From Pseudotamlana agarivorans (lineage in GTDB: Bacteria > Bacteroidota > Bacteroidia > Flavobacteriales > Flavobacteriaceae), in contig NZ_JAHKPD010000013.1 in assembly GCF_018860245.1 (NCBI RefSeq), positions 124,001-188,000 on the forward strand: DNA of 64,000 nt, read 5' to 3'. A program made the translations under genes and the position numbers. Positions 1-9,333 of this stretch are shown piece by piece. How positions within the stretch are numbered: position 1 is the stretch's first letter; every line of letters starts with the position of its first letter. The notes under the pieces were generated by a model that saw only the letters and a program-made list of their open reading frames with translations, had not been told where the DNA came from and searched no databases.

Positions 1-191
1 TTTTTAATCCTAACGGTGCTACAGATAGTTGCAACTTTAAGCTAGATGCTAATTCTAAACATGATAAATGGCAGCGGTTTGAGTGTGAATTCAATAGTGA
101 AGGGCTAAAAAGTTTAGAGTTACGTTGTTTAACGTCTTCAGATTTCAATGGTACTTGCTATTGGGATGATGTGGTATTGAAGGAGAAGTAA
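1..191 (+). CDS. C-terminal fragment of an upstream gene, beta-sandwich end
   Basis: The frame is open from the first bases and ends with TAA at 189-191, giving about 62 residues. They end in a Y-W-D-D-V-V-L segment, which is typical of the last strand of carbohydrate-binding or other jelly-roll domains attached to secreted glycosidases and sulfatases. The fragment is Cys-rich for its size (four Cys). The start and any catalytic domain lie outside the window, so the enzyme cannot be named. It sits 47 bp before the GH36 gene on the same strand and is probably part of the same enzyme cluster. Confidence 0.6.
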   Translation, partial: FNPNGATDSCNFKLDANSKHDKWQRFECEFNSEGLKSLELRCLTSSDFNGTCYWDDVVLKEK

Positions 192-238
192 TTCGTAGGG
201 AATTAGAGTAACATGAAGTTGAGTTGATTAATCTTAAA

Positions 239-2419
239 ATGGTAAATATTAAAAAAATCTTATGGTTTGTAGTGGTATACTATGTGTTTCAGACGAACCT
301 GTATGCACAGCTTATACCTATTGAAACTTATGAAAACGCATTGGTTTTTAAGGTTTCAGAAAATAAAAAAGTATATCAAATACATTATGGCTCTCGCCTT
401 GAACATAGGCAAGGTTTAGAGCACATGAAAGTAGTTTTTAATGAAGCTTATCCTAGTTTTGGTAACGGCGCATCAGACGAAGTAGCTTTATTGGCAACAC
501 ATGCCGATGGCACCATGGCGACCGATTTGTATTATGTTGATCATGTACAAAAAACGGCGGGAAATCTCCAGCAGACTGTTATTCATCTAAAGGATGATAA
601 GAAGGCGTTTTTTGTCGATTTACACTTCAACGCTTATGCAAAAGAAAATGTAATCGAACAATGGACAACGATTCATCATAACGAATCGCAGGCTGTAACT
701 TTATCACAATTTGCATCATCGGCAATTGGCTTTAAAGCAACCAACTATTACTTGTCACAGTTCTACGGCAGTCATTCTAAAGAGATGCAGTTTAACGAAT
801 CAAAGCTAACAAACGGCATAAAAACCATTGAAACCAAACGCGGCGTTCGTACGACAGAATATGAAAATCCGTCGTTTATGCTAGCTCTTGGTAGTCAAGC
901 TGAAGAAAATTCAGGAGAAGTGATTGCTGGTGCCTTGGCTTGGACTGGTAATTTTCGTTTGTCCTTTCAAGTGGATGATCAAGCACGTTGCCAAATGATT
1001 GGTGGTATAAATCCCTTTGCTTCAGCATACACGTTAAATCCAGGAGTATCTTTTGAAACCCCTCGCATGATTTTAACTTATAGCGATGAAGGGAAAAATA
1101 GAGCATCCATAAATTTACACCGTTGGGCTAAGACCTATAACCTTAGAGCCGGCGATGAATTAAGGCCTATTGTTTTAAACAGTTGGGAAGGCGCGTATTT
1201 CGATTTCGATGCTAAGAAACTTAAAGCCATGATGGATGGTGCGGCAGAAATGGGGGTTGAGGTTTTTGTTTTAGACGATGGCTGGTTTGGAAATAAATAC
1301 CCAAGAAATAATGCGAAATCTGGTCTAGGCGATTGGCAGGTTAATACCAAAAAGTTGCCAAAAGGACTAGATGATCTTATTGATTACACAGTTTCTAAGG
1401 GCATGAAATTCGGACTTTGGGTAGAACCTGAAATGGTTAATCCTAAAAGTGAATTGGCAGAAGAGCATCCAGAATGGATTATACAACGCAAAAATGAACG
1501 TGGAAACCTATTGGAGCGAAATCAATTATTGCTCGATCTTTCTAATCCCGAAGTTCAGGAATTTGTGTTTAAAACGGTAGACGGTATTTTAAAAGCGCAC
1601 CCCAAAATAGCATACGTGAAATGGGATGCCAATAGGCATTTACAAAATTTTGGGTCAACTTACTTAAATAAAAAAAATCAATCCCATCTTTTTATCGATT
1701 ATGCAAAAGGATTGGAGCGTGTTTTAAAACGTTTAGAGGAAAAATATACCAAAACTATCTTTCAGGCTTGTGCTTCGGGTGGTGGCCGTGTAGATTTTGG
1801 GTCGATGAAATACACGCACGAGTTTTGGGCCAGCGATGATACCGATCCCTATGAGCGCTTGTTCATTCAATGGGGAACCAATCATATTTATCCGCCCATA
1901 GCTACGGCGGCTCATGTTACAAAATCACCTAATCATCAAACAAAAAGAGAAACCTCACTAAAGTTTAGATTTGATGTGGCCATGAGTGGTCGTTTGGGCA
2001 TTGAATTACGTCCTGATGATTTAGAGCCCGATGAAGTAGAGTTTGCAAAAAAGGCGGTTGCTTTGTATAAAGATATTAGACCCATAGTTCAATTTGGAGA
2101 TTTATATCGCTTACTGTCTCCTTATGACGATGATGGTTATGCGGCATTAAATTATGTGTCACAAAATAAAAAAGAAGCCTTGTTAATGGTTTATAGTCAC
2201 GAACATCATCGCCGAAATGAAAGAAATGTCGTGAAAATGCATGGGCTAAACCCAAAGACGATTTACCGAGTTAAAGAAGTGAATTTAGAAGGTAAAAAAT
2301 CACACATCACTTTTAATAATCAATTGGTGTCTGGAGCGGTACTTATGGATGTAGGCATTTGGGTGAATTTAAGAAGACCTCTTGAGAGTGCTGTTTTTAA
2401 GTTAACGGAAGAAAAATAA
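239..2419 (+). CDS. GH36 alpha-galactosidase, secreted
   Basis: This is a predicted exo-alpha-galactosidase of family GH36 that removes terminal alpha-galactose. An in-frame TTG lies 15 bp upstream, but I start at the ATG because it gives a compact signal peptide ending in LYAQ at about residue 24. The order is an N-terminal beta-supersandwich (about 25-300), a TIM barrel (about 310-640) and a C-terminal beta domain. Family landmarks are VLDDGWFG, GLWVEPEMVNP, the nucleophile segment YVKWDANRH (Asp about 463), CASGGGRVDFG, and the acid/base segment WASDDTD (about 530-536). At about 726 residues it has the usual GH36 length. The sulfatase gene follows after 9 bp, so the two are co-transcribed. 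In this locus it would remove galactose branches of a galactofucan; that substrate is inferred. Confidence 0.9.
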   Translation: MVNIKKILWFVVVYYVFQTNLYAQLIPIETYENALVFKVSENKKVYQIHYGSRLEHRQGLEHMKVVFNEAYPSFGNGASDEVALLATHADGTMATDLYYVDHVQKTAGNLQQTVIHLKDDKKAFFVDLHFNAYAKENVIEQWTTIHHNESQAVTLSQFASSAIGFKATNYYLSQFYGSHSKEMQFNESKLTNGIKTIETKRGVRTTEYENPSFMLALGSQAEENSGEVIAGALAWTGNFRLSFQVDDQARCQMIGGINPFASAYTLNPGVSFETPRMILTYSDEGKNRASINLHRWAKTYNLRAGDELRPIVLNSWEGAYFDFDAKKLKAMMDGAAEMGVEVFVLDDGWFGNKYPRNNAKSGLGDWQVNTKKLPKGLDDLIDYTVSKGMKFGLWVEPEMVNPKSELAEEHPEWIIQRKNERGNLLERNQLLLDLSNPEVQEFVFKTVDGILKAHPKIAYVKWDANRHLQNFGSTYLNKKNQSHLFIDYAKGLERVLKRLEEKYTKTIFQACASGGGRVDFGSMKYTHEFWASDDTDPYERLFIQWGTNHIYPPIATAAHVTKSPNHQTKRETSLKFRFDVAMSGRLGIELRPDDLEPDEVEFAKKAVALYKDIRPIVQFGDLYRLLSPYDDDGYAALNYVSQNKKEALLMVYSHEHHRRNERNVVKMHGLNPKTIYRVKEVNLEGKKSHITFNNQLVSGAVLMDVGIWVNLRRPLESAVFKLTEEK

Positions 2420-2428
2420 AATTAAAAT

Positions 2429-4018
2429 ATGAATAAATTACACGCTATGGTCGTTGGGCTTGTGGTTATGGGTATGGTACCTGTGATGGCTCAAAACACG
2501 GAAAGTAAACCTAATATTCTATTCATCTTGGCAGATGATTTGGGATATACCGATTTAAGTGTTTCTGGAAGTACCTATTATGAAACGCCAAATATCGATC
2601 GTATTGCTCAAGAAGGTATGGTATTTACCAATGGCTATGCAACTAGTCGTGTTTGTAGCCCATCTCGTGCAAGTATCTTAACAGGTAAATTTACACCAAG
2701 ACACGATATCACTGTTCATATTGGTTCTCCTTCTGGGGAAGCCTGGCGTAAGCGGAATCGTTTTAGTAAAATGCTTCCTGCGGAATACACACATCAATTA
2801 CCTGCAAAATTTATTACGATGCCTGAAGCTTTAAAAGCAGCAGGATATAAGACGTTTTTTGCAGGAAAGTGGCATTTAGGAGACAAGGGGTCTTGGCCAG
2901 AAGATCATGGGTTTGAGATTAATAAAGGCGGGTGGACTAAAGGAGGTCCTGCAGGTGGTTACTTCGCTCCTTATAGGAATCCAATGTTAGAAGATGGTAA
3001 AGATGGCGATAATTTATCATTACGTTTGGCAAGAGAAACGGTGCATTTTATGAAAGAAAATGATCCTAAAAAAACAGGGAAACCATTTTTAGCTTACTTG
3101 TCCTTTTATGCTGTGCATTCTCCCATCCAGACCACACATGAAAAATGGCAAAAGTATCGCGATAAAGCGATTGCTCAAGGTGTTGCCGATAAAGGGTATG
3201 CTATGGGTAAGTATATGCCTATTCGCCAGGAGCAAGATAATCCAGTTTATGCTGGGTTGGTTGAGCAAATGGACGATGCCGTAGGCGAGGTTCTTAATGC
3301 GTTAGAAGCCTTAGGATTAGATGAAAATACGGTGGTCGTATTTACTTCCGATAACGGAGGGGTGGCCGCTGGTGATAATTTTTCAACAAGTAATAAACCG
3401 CTACGAGCAGGTAAAGGATATCAGTTTGAAGGCGGAATTAGAGAACCATATTTTATTAAAGTACCAGGACTTTCTAAACCCGGAAATAAAATAGACGAAC
3501 CTGTTACTGGAGCCGATTTCTACCCGACATTTCTAGATTTAGCTGGGGCAGAGCAGTTACCAAACGAACATAACGATGGGGTAAGCTTAGTTCCATTATT
3601 TATAGGAAAGACCATTAAAGCGCGTCCGCTTATATGGCATTTTCCGCATTATGGAAACCAGGGAGGCGAGCCGTCATCAATCATTAGAAAAGGAGATTGG
3701 AAGTTGATTCATTATTATGAAGATGGTAGAAAAGAACTGTACAATTTAACAGAAGATATTAGCGAAACAACCAATTTAGCAGCAAAATATCCTGAAAAAG
3801 TAGCGCAATTACACAAGGAACTTTTTGCGTATTTAACAGAAGTAGGCGCTAAATACCCGAAGCCAGATCCAAATTATTCTGAAGCGAAAGAAACGGATCT
3901 ATTGCAAAAAACAGCAAATAAAAAAATGCCGGCTTTAGAAAAACAAAGAATGGAAATGCTATCAAAAGACTTTCAGCCTAATGCCAGTTGGTGGGGGAGT
4001 ATGACGACTAAAGATTAA
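2429..4018 (+). CDS. Family S1 sulfatase, secreted
   Basis: This is a formylglycine-dependent sulfatase. It has a signal peptide ending near MAQ (residue 22), then the metal-site segment NILFILADDLGYTD and the maturation motif VCSPSRASILTGK, whose Cys76 would be converted to formylglycine. GKWHLG and the later FTSDNGG segment, also typical of S1 enzymes, are present. The length of 529 residues is normal. It lies 9 bp after the GH36 gene and 22 bp before a GH29 fucosidase gene, which suggests it removes sulfate esters from fucose or galactose so that the exo-glycosidases can act. The S1 subfamily and the position of the ester cannot be told by eye. The maturation enzyme is not in the window. 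Confidence 0.92.
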   Translation: MNKLHAMVVGLVVMGMVPVMAQNTESKPNILFILADDLGYTDLSVSGSTYYETPNIDRIAQEGMVFTNGYATSRVCSPSRASILTGKFTPRHDITVHIGSPSGEAWRKRNRFSKMLPAEYTHQLPAKFITMPEALKAAGYKTFFAGKWHLGDKGSWPEDHGFEINKGGWTKGGPAGGYFAPYRNPMLEDGKDGDNLSLRLARETVHFMKENDPKKTGKPFLAYLSFYAVHSPIQTTHEKWQKYRDKAIAQGVADKGYAMGKYMPIRQEQDNPVYAGLVEQMDDAVGEVLNALEALGLDENTVVVFTSDNGGVAAGDNFSTSNKPLRAGKGYQFEGGIREPYFIKVPGLSKPGNKIDEPVTGADFYPTFLDLAGAEQLPNEHNDGVSLVPLFIGKTIKARPLIWHFPHYGNQGGEPSSIIRKGDWKLIHYYEDGRKELYNLTEDISETTNLAAKYPEKVAQLHKELFAYLTEVGAKYPKPDPNYSEAKETDLLQKTANKKMPALEKQRMEMLSKDFQPNASWWGSMTTKD

Positions 4019-4040
4019 AATTTATATAAAAAAAAGTGCT

Positions 4041-5900
4041 ATGCGACTATCAATTTTAGCTGTTTTGCTCGTCGTTTTTATGACGGCTTGTAAAAAAGAA
4101 ACAAACGAGGTGGAAACAAAAATCAGTCAAAAGGATAATTTTTGGGTGGTTTTAAATTCCGAAAAGGCTCAAAAAACAGAAGGCGAATGGACTTGGGAGT
4201 TTCAACTTGACCGACCAGGAGATTATAATATTCAAATCTTCCGAAAAGGAAAACAAGACACAGCTTTGGGTGAGGTTTCGGTTGAAAGTGCCGGTATGAC
4301 CTTAAAGGAAAATCCAGAAACGATTTTTGTTATAGGGGAAACAGGAAAGGAAGAAACCATATCTCAATTTGCAAAAACTATAAAGTTAAATGAAGCTGGA
4401 TTACAGACCTTGACATTGAGGTCTGAGACCCCAATCGATAAAGTACGTATCACGCCGCAATACAGTAAGAATTTAGGTTTCGGTACCGATAAATATTACG
4501 ACGCGTGGTTAAAAATGCACAATGCACCAGAAAAACAACAAGCACTAGAATGGTTTAAGCAGGCTAAATTTGGAATGTTTATTCACTGGGGATTATATTC
4601 CCAAGCCGGAGGTATATGGAAAGGTAAGCGTATGGAAGAGGCTCCAGCTATTGGGCCAAAAGTTTCAGAATGGCTCATGTATAAATTTGAAATTCCAAGA
4701 AATGAATATGCCGAGTTGGCTAAAACCTTTAACCCGGATAAAACCTTTGCTCAAAATATCGCAAAATTAGCTAAAGATTCCGGAATGAAATATGTGGTGA
4801 TTACTTCTAAACACCACGATGGATTTGCGTTGTTCGATTCAAAAGTTTCAGAATTTGACATGGTTGATGCCACACCTTATAAAGCCGATGTGGTAAAGGA
4901 ATTGTACGATGCCTGTCTAGCAGAGGGCTTAGCCTTTGGTGTGTATTATTCCCACGGAAATGATTGGTACGATGGTGCCGATGGCAATTTTAAAAACGTA
5001 AAAAAGGTAAACGACTCCTTAGGGATTTTATCACACCCCAATGGAAAAAATTTATGGGATCCAAGTCCGAATACTCATGCTGAATATATAGCACAAAAGG
5101 CTTTGCCTCAGGTGCGCGAACTGTTAGAAGCGCTTCCTGAGTTACGACTTATTTGGTTTGATGGCGATGGTTACATCACCGAAGATCAAGCTTTTGAATT
5201 CTACAAAACAGTTTATAATAGCAATCCGAAAGTTTTAGTAAATCGTAGAGTAGGTTTCGATTTTGGCGATTATCTGGATGCCGGAGATAATAAAATTCCT
5301 TCAGCTTCTGAAAAAATGACGAAATACTTTGAAACTTGTGGTACCACCAATAACTCGTGGGCGTATAAATCGTACGACGACGACTGGAAAAGCACCAAAG
5401 AGTTGTTGTATTATCTCGTTGATATTGCTTCAAAAGGTGGCAACTTCCTATTAAATATTGGACCCGATGGTGAAGGTCATGTACCAGAACAAAGTGCCCA
5501 AGGTTTACTTGAAATAGGCGATTGGTTAAAAACGAATGGTGAAGCTATTTATGGTACGACACGTTGGACTACTACTCGTGAAGGAAATGAAGATGCCTTA
5601 TTGGGAGGTACAGAACATCGTGCCAAAAAAGGATTTTCACAAACGTTTTCAGCACACGATTTTTGGTTCACCGCTAAAGAGAATAAAGTGTATGCCATTG
5701 CTTTTGTAAACCCAGAAACTACTGTAGTAATAAAATCGTTGAAACTGGAAAACGGCAAAGTGGCGTCTGTACGATTGTTAGGAGATTCGTCTGAGATACC
5801 ATGGAAACAAAGCGTAGATGGTTTAGAATTAGATTTAACACATGCTAAGGTTGGAACCAATGGTTATGTTCTAGAGATCATCATGAAGAATAAAAAATAA
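4041..5900 (+). CDS. GH29 alpha-L-fucosidase lipoprotein
   Basis: This is a predicted retaining alpha-L-fucosidase. The leader ends in the lipobox MTAC (Cys17), so it is a lipoprotein. Residues about 30-145 form an extra N-terminal beta domain, and the GH29 barrel follows with FGMFIHWGLYS, YVVITSKHHDGFALF and FGVYYSHGNDW. The nucleophile segment is LIWFDGDG (Asp374). The chain ends with a beta-sandwich. At 619 residues it is longer than a minimal GH29 enzyme because of the N-terminal domain. It is 22 bp after the sulfatase gene, with 110 bp before the next gene. Together with the second GH29 gene at 7884 it supports a fucose-containing substrate. Confidence 0.93.
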   Translation: MRLSILAVLLVVFMTACKKETNEVETKISQKDNFWVVLNSEKAQKTEGEWTWEFQLDRPGDYNIQIFRKGKQDTALGEVSVESAGMTLKENPETIFVIGETGKEETISQFAKTIKLNEAGLQTLTLRSETPIDKVRITPQYSKNLGFGTDKYYDAWLKMHNAPEKQQALEWFKQAKFGMFIHWGLYSQAGGIWKGKRMEEAPAIGPKVSEWLMYKFEIPRNEYAELAKTFNPDKTFAQNIAKLAKDSGMKYVVITSKHHDGFALFDSKVSEFDMVDATPYKADVVKELYDACLAEGLAFGVYYSHGNDWYDGADGNFKNVKKVNDSLGILSHPNGKNLWDPSPNTHAEYIAQKALPQVRELLEALPELRLIWFDGDGYITEDQAFEFYKTVYNSNPKVLVNRRVGFDFGDYLDAGDNKIPSASEKMTKYFETCGTTNNSWAYKSYDDDWKSTKELLYYLVDIASKGGNFLLNIGPDGEGHVPEQSAQGLLEIGDWLKTNGEAIYGTTRWTTTREGNEDALLGGTEHRAKKGFSQTFSAHDFWFTAKENKVYAIAFVNPETTVVIKSLKLENGKVASVRLLGDSSEIPWKQSVDGLELDLTHAKVGTNGYVLEIIMKNKK

Positions 5901-6010
5901 ACGAAAAACCAATTAATTATAAAAAAATGAAGTCTTTAATTTAATCAAACAACATAAAGTATTATTTATAACAACCCCTCATTTATTAACAACTTAAACT
6001 AATTAATCCA

Positions 6011-7750
6011 ATGAACTTAAAAACACCCTCAGTTCTTATTATAGCATTTATAGTAGGATTTTTAGCAAATCTGCATGCCCAACCTGGTTATGCCGGTGAA
6101 TGGAAAAAAACGCGGCTTTACGGACATACTTACGCTCCAGGCGGATTTACCCAAGAACAATATCAGTGGATTGTAGATCATCATGAGATTTTTTGCTTTG
6201 AAAAAACACATCTTCGTTCGGTTTATGGCAACCCTTCACATGAAGTGTCCAGTATCGACGAAGCTGCTTATTTAAAGACGCTTAATCCGCGAATTAAACC
6301 TATAACAATTTATAGCATCAATACTGCCTATCCGCTATGGAATGAGTCCACTGCAAAGGTTCTTGAAGATCACCCAGAATGGGCCACAACAGATGACGGG
6401 TCAAAATATAAATGGGATTTATCAATTGAAGACCGAAATGACTGGTATGTAGAAACTATGAATAATCTTGTAAACAATAGTGAACTGGAAGGAATTTTTA
6501 TCGATGGTGTAGAGGGCGCTTACAGTACGCATGGCAATGAAATTAAAAGTATGATGTCACGAATGGATGGATTGTCATTAATGAATGGATTTAACCCTAA
6601 AAATGCTACGACATGGAAAACGGGTCCAGATTTTCTTGAACATAGTGCAGGTGTTTTTGTTGATAGCTGGTTTAGACGAGAATTGGATACTAAGGAAGGC
6701 GCAGTAACCATGATAGATGCTTGTATTAATATCCCAGAAGAAAAAGTGTTGATTCTTTTTTCTGGAAACAATAATGATGGCATTTGGGGAACCGACCATA
6801 CTTTTAGTCATGCTGCCTACCTGATTGTCGCCAATGAAAACACCTATTATCGTTGGACAGGTGATGGACTTTGGGCTCCCGATGGTATGATGGAATATCA
6901 TGAGGATTTTGATAAAGAAATGGGAGAACCCCTAGGCGATGCAGTAAAGAGTGGCTATGTATACAAGCGGGTATTCAAATATTGTACGGTCACCTTGGAT
7001 GTTGAAAATGCTACTTCAAACATTGAATGGGGGCAAAACAATGAGGAGCAACCAAAACCAAATTATGAAAACGTTGCTTTAAACGGAACGGCTACACAAT
7101 CTACAACAGATTATAATGGAGATGCTTCTTTGGCTATAGATAACAATAACAATGGTGTTTATAACGATGGTTCTGTGAGTCATACTTCGGCAGAAGATGA
7201 TGCTTGGTGGGAGGTAACGCTTGCCGATGCGTTTGCTATTGGCGAAATAACCATATACAATCGTACAGATAGCCGTATGGATAGATTAGAAGACTTCACG
7301 GTACAGGTGCTAGACAGTAATGGTTTGGTAGTTTTTGAGCATAGAATTACTTCTTATCCTAACCCGTCTACCACTGTAAATGCAGGAGATGTCATTGGTA
7401 AGCAGGTGCGCATTTTACAAAACTCAGCAGCTACACCACTTTCTTTAGCAGAAGTTATCGTTAATGGTTACAGCGATTCTACTTTATCATCAGGGGATAT
7501 CGTATTTAATGATTCAAGTACGTGGATTAATATTTATCCAAACCCGGTTGAAGATCTCGTAAATATTAAATTAGGAAATACAGCGTCTGTGTCGTATCAA
7601 ATCTTTACCACAACAGGTAAAATATTGCGTTCTGGAATTATTAATAACGGTAATGCTGCGATTGATTTAAGTGACCTAGCACCGGGCTTCTACCTTATTA
7701 AGGTTTCGGGAGAGTCGATATCACAAGTAAAAAAAATAATTGTTAATTAA
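6011..7750 (+). CDS. TIM-barrel glycosidase-like protein with F-type lectin domain and T9SS sorting domain
   Basis: This secreted multidomain protein has a signal peptide ending LHAQ, a putative TIM-barrel catalytic domain (about 30-340), an F5/8-C/F-type lectin domain (about 350-490) and a type A T9SS sorting domain (about 505-579, with YPNPVED and GFYLIKV). The barrel has FCFEKTH and GIFIDGVEGA (Asp165), as does the barrel encoded at 16392, so the two are paralogs. A very tentative family is GH168-like endo-fucanase. The lectin domain carries the complete F-type motif H-x26-R-x-D-x4-R: His391, Arg418, Asp420, Arg425. That motif binds fucose in known F-type lectins, so this domain probably anchors the enzyme to fucosylated glycan. 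The catalytic activity is unproven. Confidence 0.8.
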   Translation: MNLKTPSVLIIAFIVGFLANLHAQPGYAGEWKKTRLYGHTYAPGGFTQEQYQWIVDHHEIFCFEKTHLRSVYGNPSHEVSSIDEAAYLKTLNPRIKPITIYSINTAYPLWNESTAKVLEDHPEWATTDDGSKYKWDLSIEDRNDWYVETMNNLVNNSELEGIFIDGVEGAYSTHGNEIKSMMSRMDGLSLMNGFNPKNATTWKTGPDFLEHSAGVFVDSWFRRELDTKEGAVTMIDACINIPEEKVLILFSGNNNDGIWGTDHTFSHAAYLIVANENTYYRWTGDGLWAPDGMMEYHEDFDKEMGEPLGDAVKSGYVYKRVFKYCTVTLDVENATSNIEWGQNNEEQPKPNYENVALNGTATQSTTDYNGDASLAIDNNNNGVYNDGSVSHTSAEDDAWWEVTLADAFAIGEITIYNRTDSRMDRLEDFTVQVLDSNGLVVFEHRITSYPNPSTTVNAGDVIGKQVRILQNSAATPLSLAEVIVNGYSDSTLSSGDIVFNDSSTWINIYPNPVEDLVNIKLGNTASVSYQIFTTTGKILRSGIINNGNAAIDLSDLAPGFYLIKVSGESISQVKKIIVN

Positions 7751-7883
7751 AACGCATGGCTACCATCTTTAGGATGACCATGAAAAAAAAACGGGTATTA
7801 AGGAACAAAATTTAATAGGAGTTTAATCAAAACCCATCGGTTGTTTTTAAGAAATTATTTTAGGGAATAAAAATAGTAAAGCT

Positions 7884-9311
7884 ATGAAAAAAATACTTTT
7901 ATGTGCATTACTTATTTCGGTAAGTCTGTTACAAGCACAAGAGAAAAAGTCAGTTAAAAAAAAGGGTAATAATTCTAGTTTTGAATATCGATTTCCAGCG
8001 AGTTTAAAACAAACACCAGATTCGGAAGCAAGATTAAATCAGTGGTATAAAGATGCTAAGTTTGGTGCGTTTATTCATTTTGGGGTGTATTCTGTACTTG
8101 AAGGTGGATACAAAGACCGTATTCCGAAAGCGCGTTATGCGGAGTGGATTGAGGTGAATGCAAAAATGTCTGTCGAGGAATATCATGAAGTAGCCAAACG
8201 ATTTAATCCTAAAGATTTTAATGCGGAGGCATGGGTGAAAGTCTTTAAAGATGCAGGTATGAAATATGTCGTAATAACCTCTAAGCATCATGATGGTTTT
8301 GCTTTGTTTGAATCGGCGGTTAGTGATTATAATATCGTAGACTATACGCCTTTTAAAAGAGATATTATTAAAGAATTAAGTGATGCTTGTCATCGTAACG
8401 GATTAAAGTTTGGGGTATATTATTCTCAAGCTCAAGATTGGGACGACCCTAATGCTCCTTATCTAAACCCAAGAAGAACGAAACGAACCATTTTACACCC
8501 GAATCTTCCTAGCGATTTTAAACCAGATTTTGATGAATACATCAAAGCGAAAAGCCTGCCTCAAGTAGAAGAATTGATGAAGAATTATGAAATTGATTTA
8601 ATTTGGTTTGATACACCAGCGCAAATGACTTTTGAACGTGCGAAATTATTTAGCGATGTGGTTAGAAAGTATCGTCCTAACTGTTTAATAAATTCAAGAA
8701 TTATTCAAGGCGGAAAAGAAAAAGTATCTCAAAAAAATCTAGAACTTTTTGATTATGTTTCCATTGCAGATAAGGAAGTGCCTACTCAAAAACTTCCTTT
8801 ATATGTAGAATCTCCCGATTGCGTTAGTTCTTCTTTTGGTTATAAAGCTAAAGGAGATGTGTTTTATCATGATGAAAAGGAAATGCTTGAGCGTATGGTA
8901 CATACTGTTTGTACTGGTGGCAATTATTTATTAAACAACGGCCCAATGGGGAATGGAAAATTAGATCCTGAAGCTGTTAGATTGTACGGGATTATTGGTG
9001 AGTGGATGAAAAAGAACAGGGTGTCTATTCACAATACACGGCCTAATCCTTTTGATACTCGACCAGATTGGGGAGATATTAGTACCAGTAAAAAAGGAGA
9101 TGTACTATATCTTCATATCTTAAATATACCAGTATCAGGTGAAATTTTATTAAATCATATGCCATCTAAAGTAACCGGTGTTAGTTATCTGGAAAATGGA
9201 GTTTCCGTTCCATTTGAGCAAGACAATGATGGGGTACGTATAAAAGTATCTAATTCAATTAAAAATTCTCTAGACCTTGTTATTAAGGTCACCTTAAATA
9301 AGCCTATATAA
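7884..9311 (+). CDS. GH29 alpha-L-fucosidase, secreted
   Basis: This is a second predicted alpha-L-fucosidase. The signal peptide ends LQAQ (residue 19) and a Lys-rich linker follows. The GH29 barrel starts near residue 50 with FGAFIHFGVYS, then YVVITSKHHDGFALF and FGVYYSQAQDW. The nucleophile segment is LIWFDTPAQ (Asp243). It is 475 residues long and lacks the extra N-terminal domain of the enzyme at 4041; WFDT replaces WFDG, so the two belong to different GH29 subgroups and probably differ in linkage or sulfation preference. It lies 22 bp before the GH97 gene, so they are co-transcribed. The preceding 133-bp gap may hold a promoter, but I see no clear one. Confidence 0.93.
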   Translation: MKKILLCALLISVSLLQAQEKKSVKKKGNNSSFEYRFPASLKQTPDSEARLNQWYKDAKFGAFIHFGVYSVLEGGYKDRIPKARYAEWIEVNAKMSVEEYHEVAKRFNPKDFNAEAWVKVFKDAGMKYVVITSKHHDGFALFESAVSDYNIVDYTPFKRDIIKELSDACHRNGLKFGVYYSQAQDWDDPNAPYLNPRRTKRTILHPNLPSDFKPDFDEYIKAKSLPQVEELMKNYEIDLIWFDTPAQMTFERAKLFSDVVRKYRPNCLINSRIIQGGKEKVSQKNLELFDYVSIADKEVPTQKLPLYVESPDCVSSSFGYKAKGDVFYHDEKEMLERMVHTVCTGGNYLLNNGPMGNGKLDPEAVRLYGIIGEWMKKNRVSIHNTRPNPFDTRPDWGDISTSKKGDVLYLHILNIPVSGEILLNHMPSKVTGVSYLENGVSVPFEQDNDGVRIKVSNSIKNSLDLVIKVTLNKPI

Positions 9312-9333
9312 TAAGTCGTTTAATATTAAAATT

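Noticed and set aside
7751-7883. Terminator between the lectin-bearing gene and the second GH29 gene
   Set aside because: The short inverted repeat there (around ATGGCTACCATC) is imperfect and is followed by A, not T, so termination is not supported.
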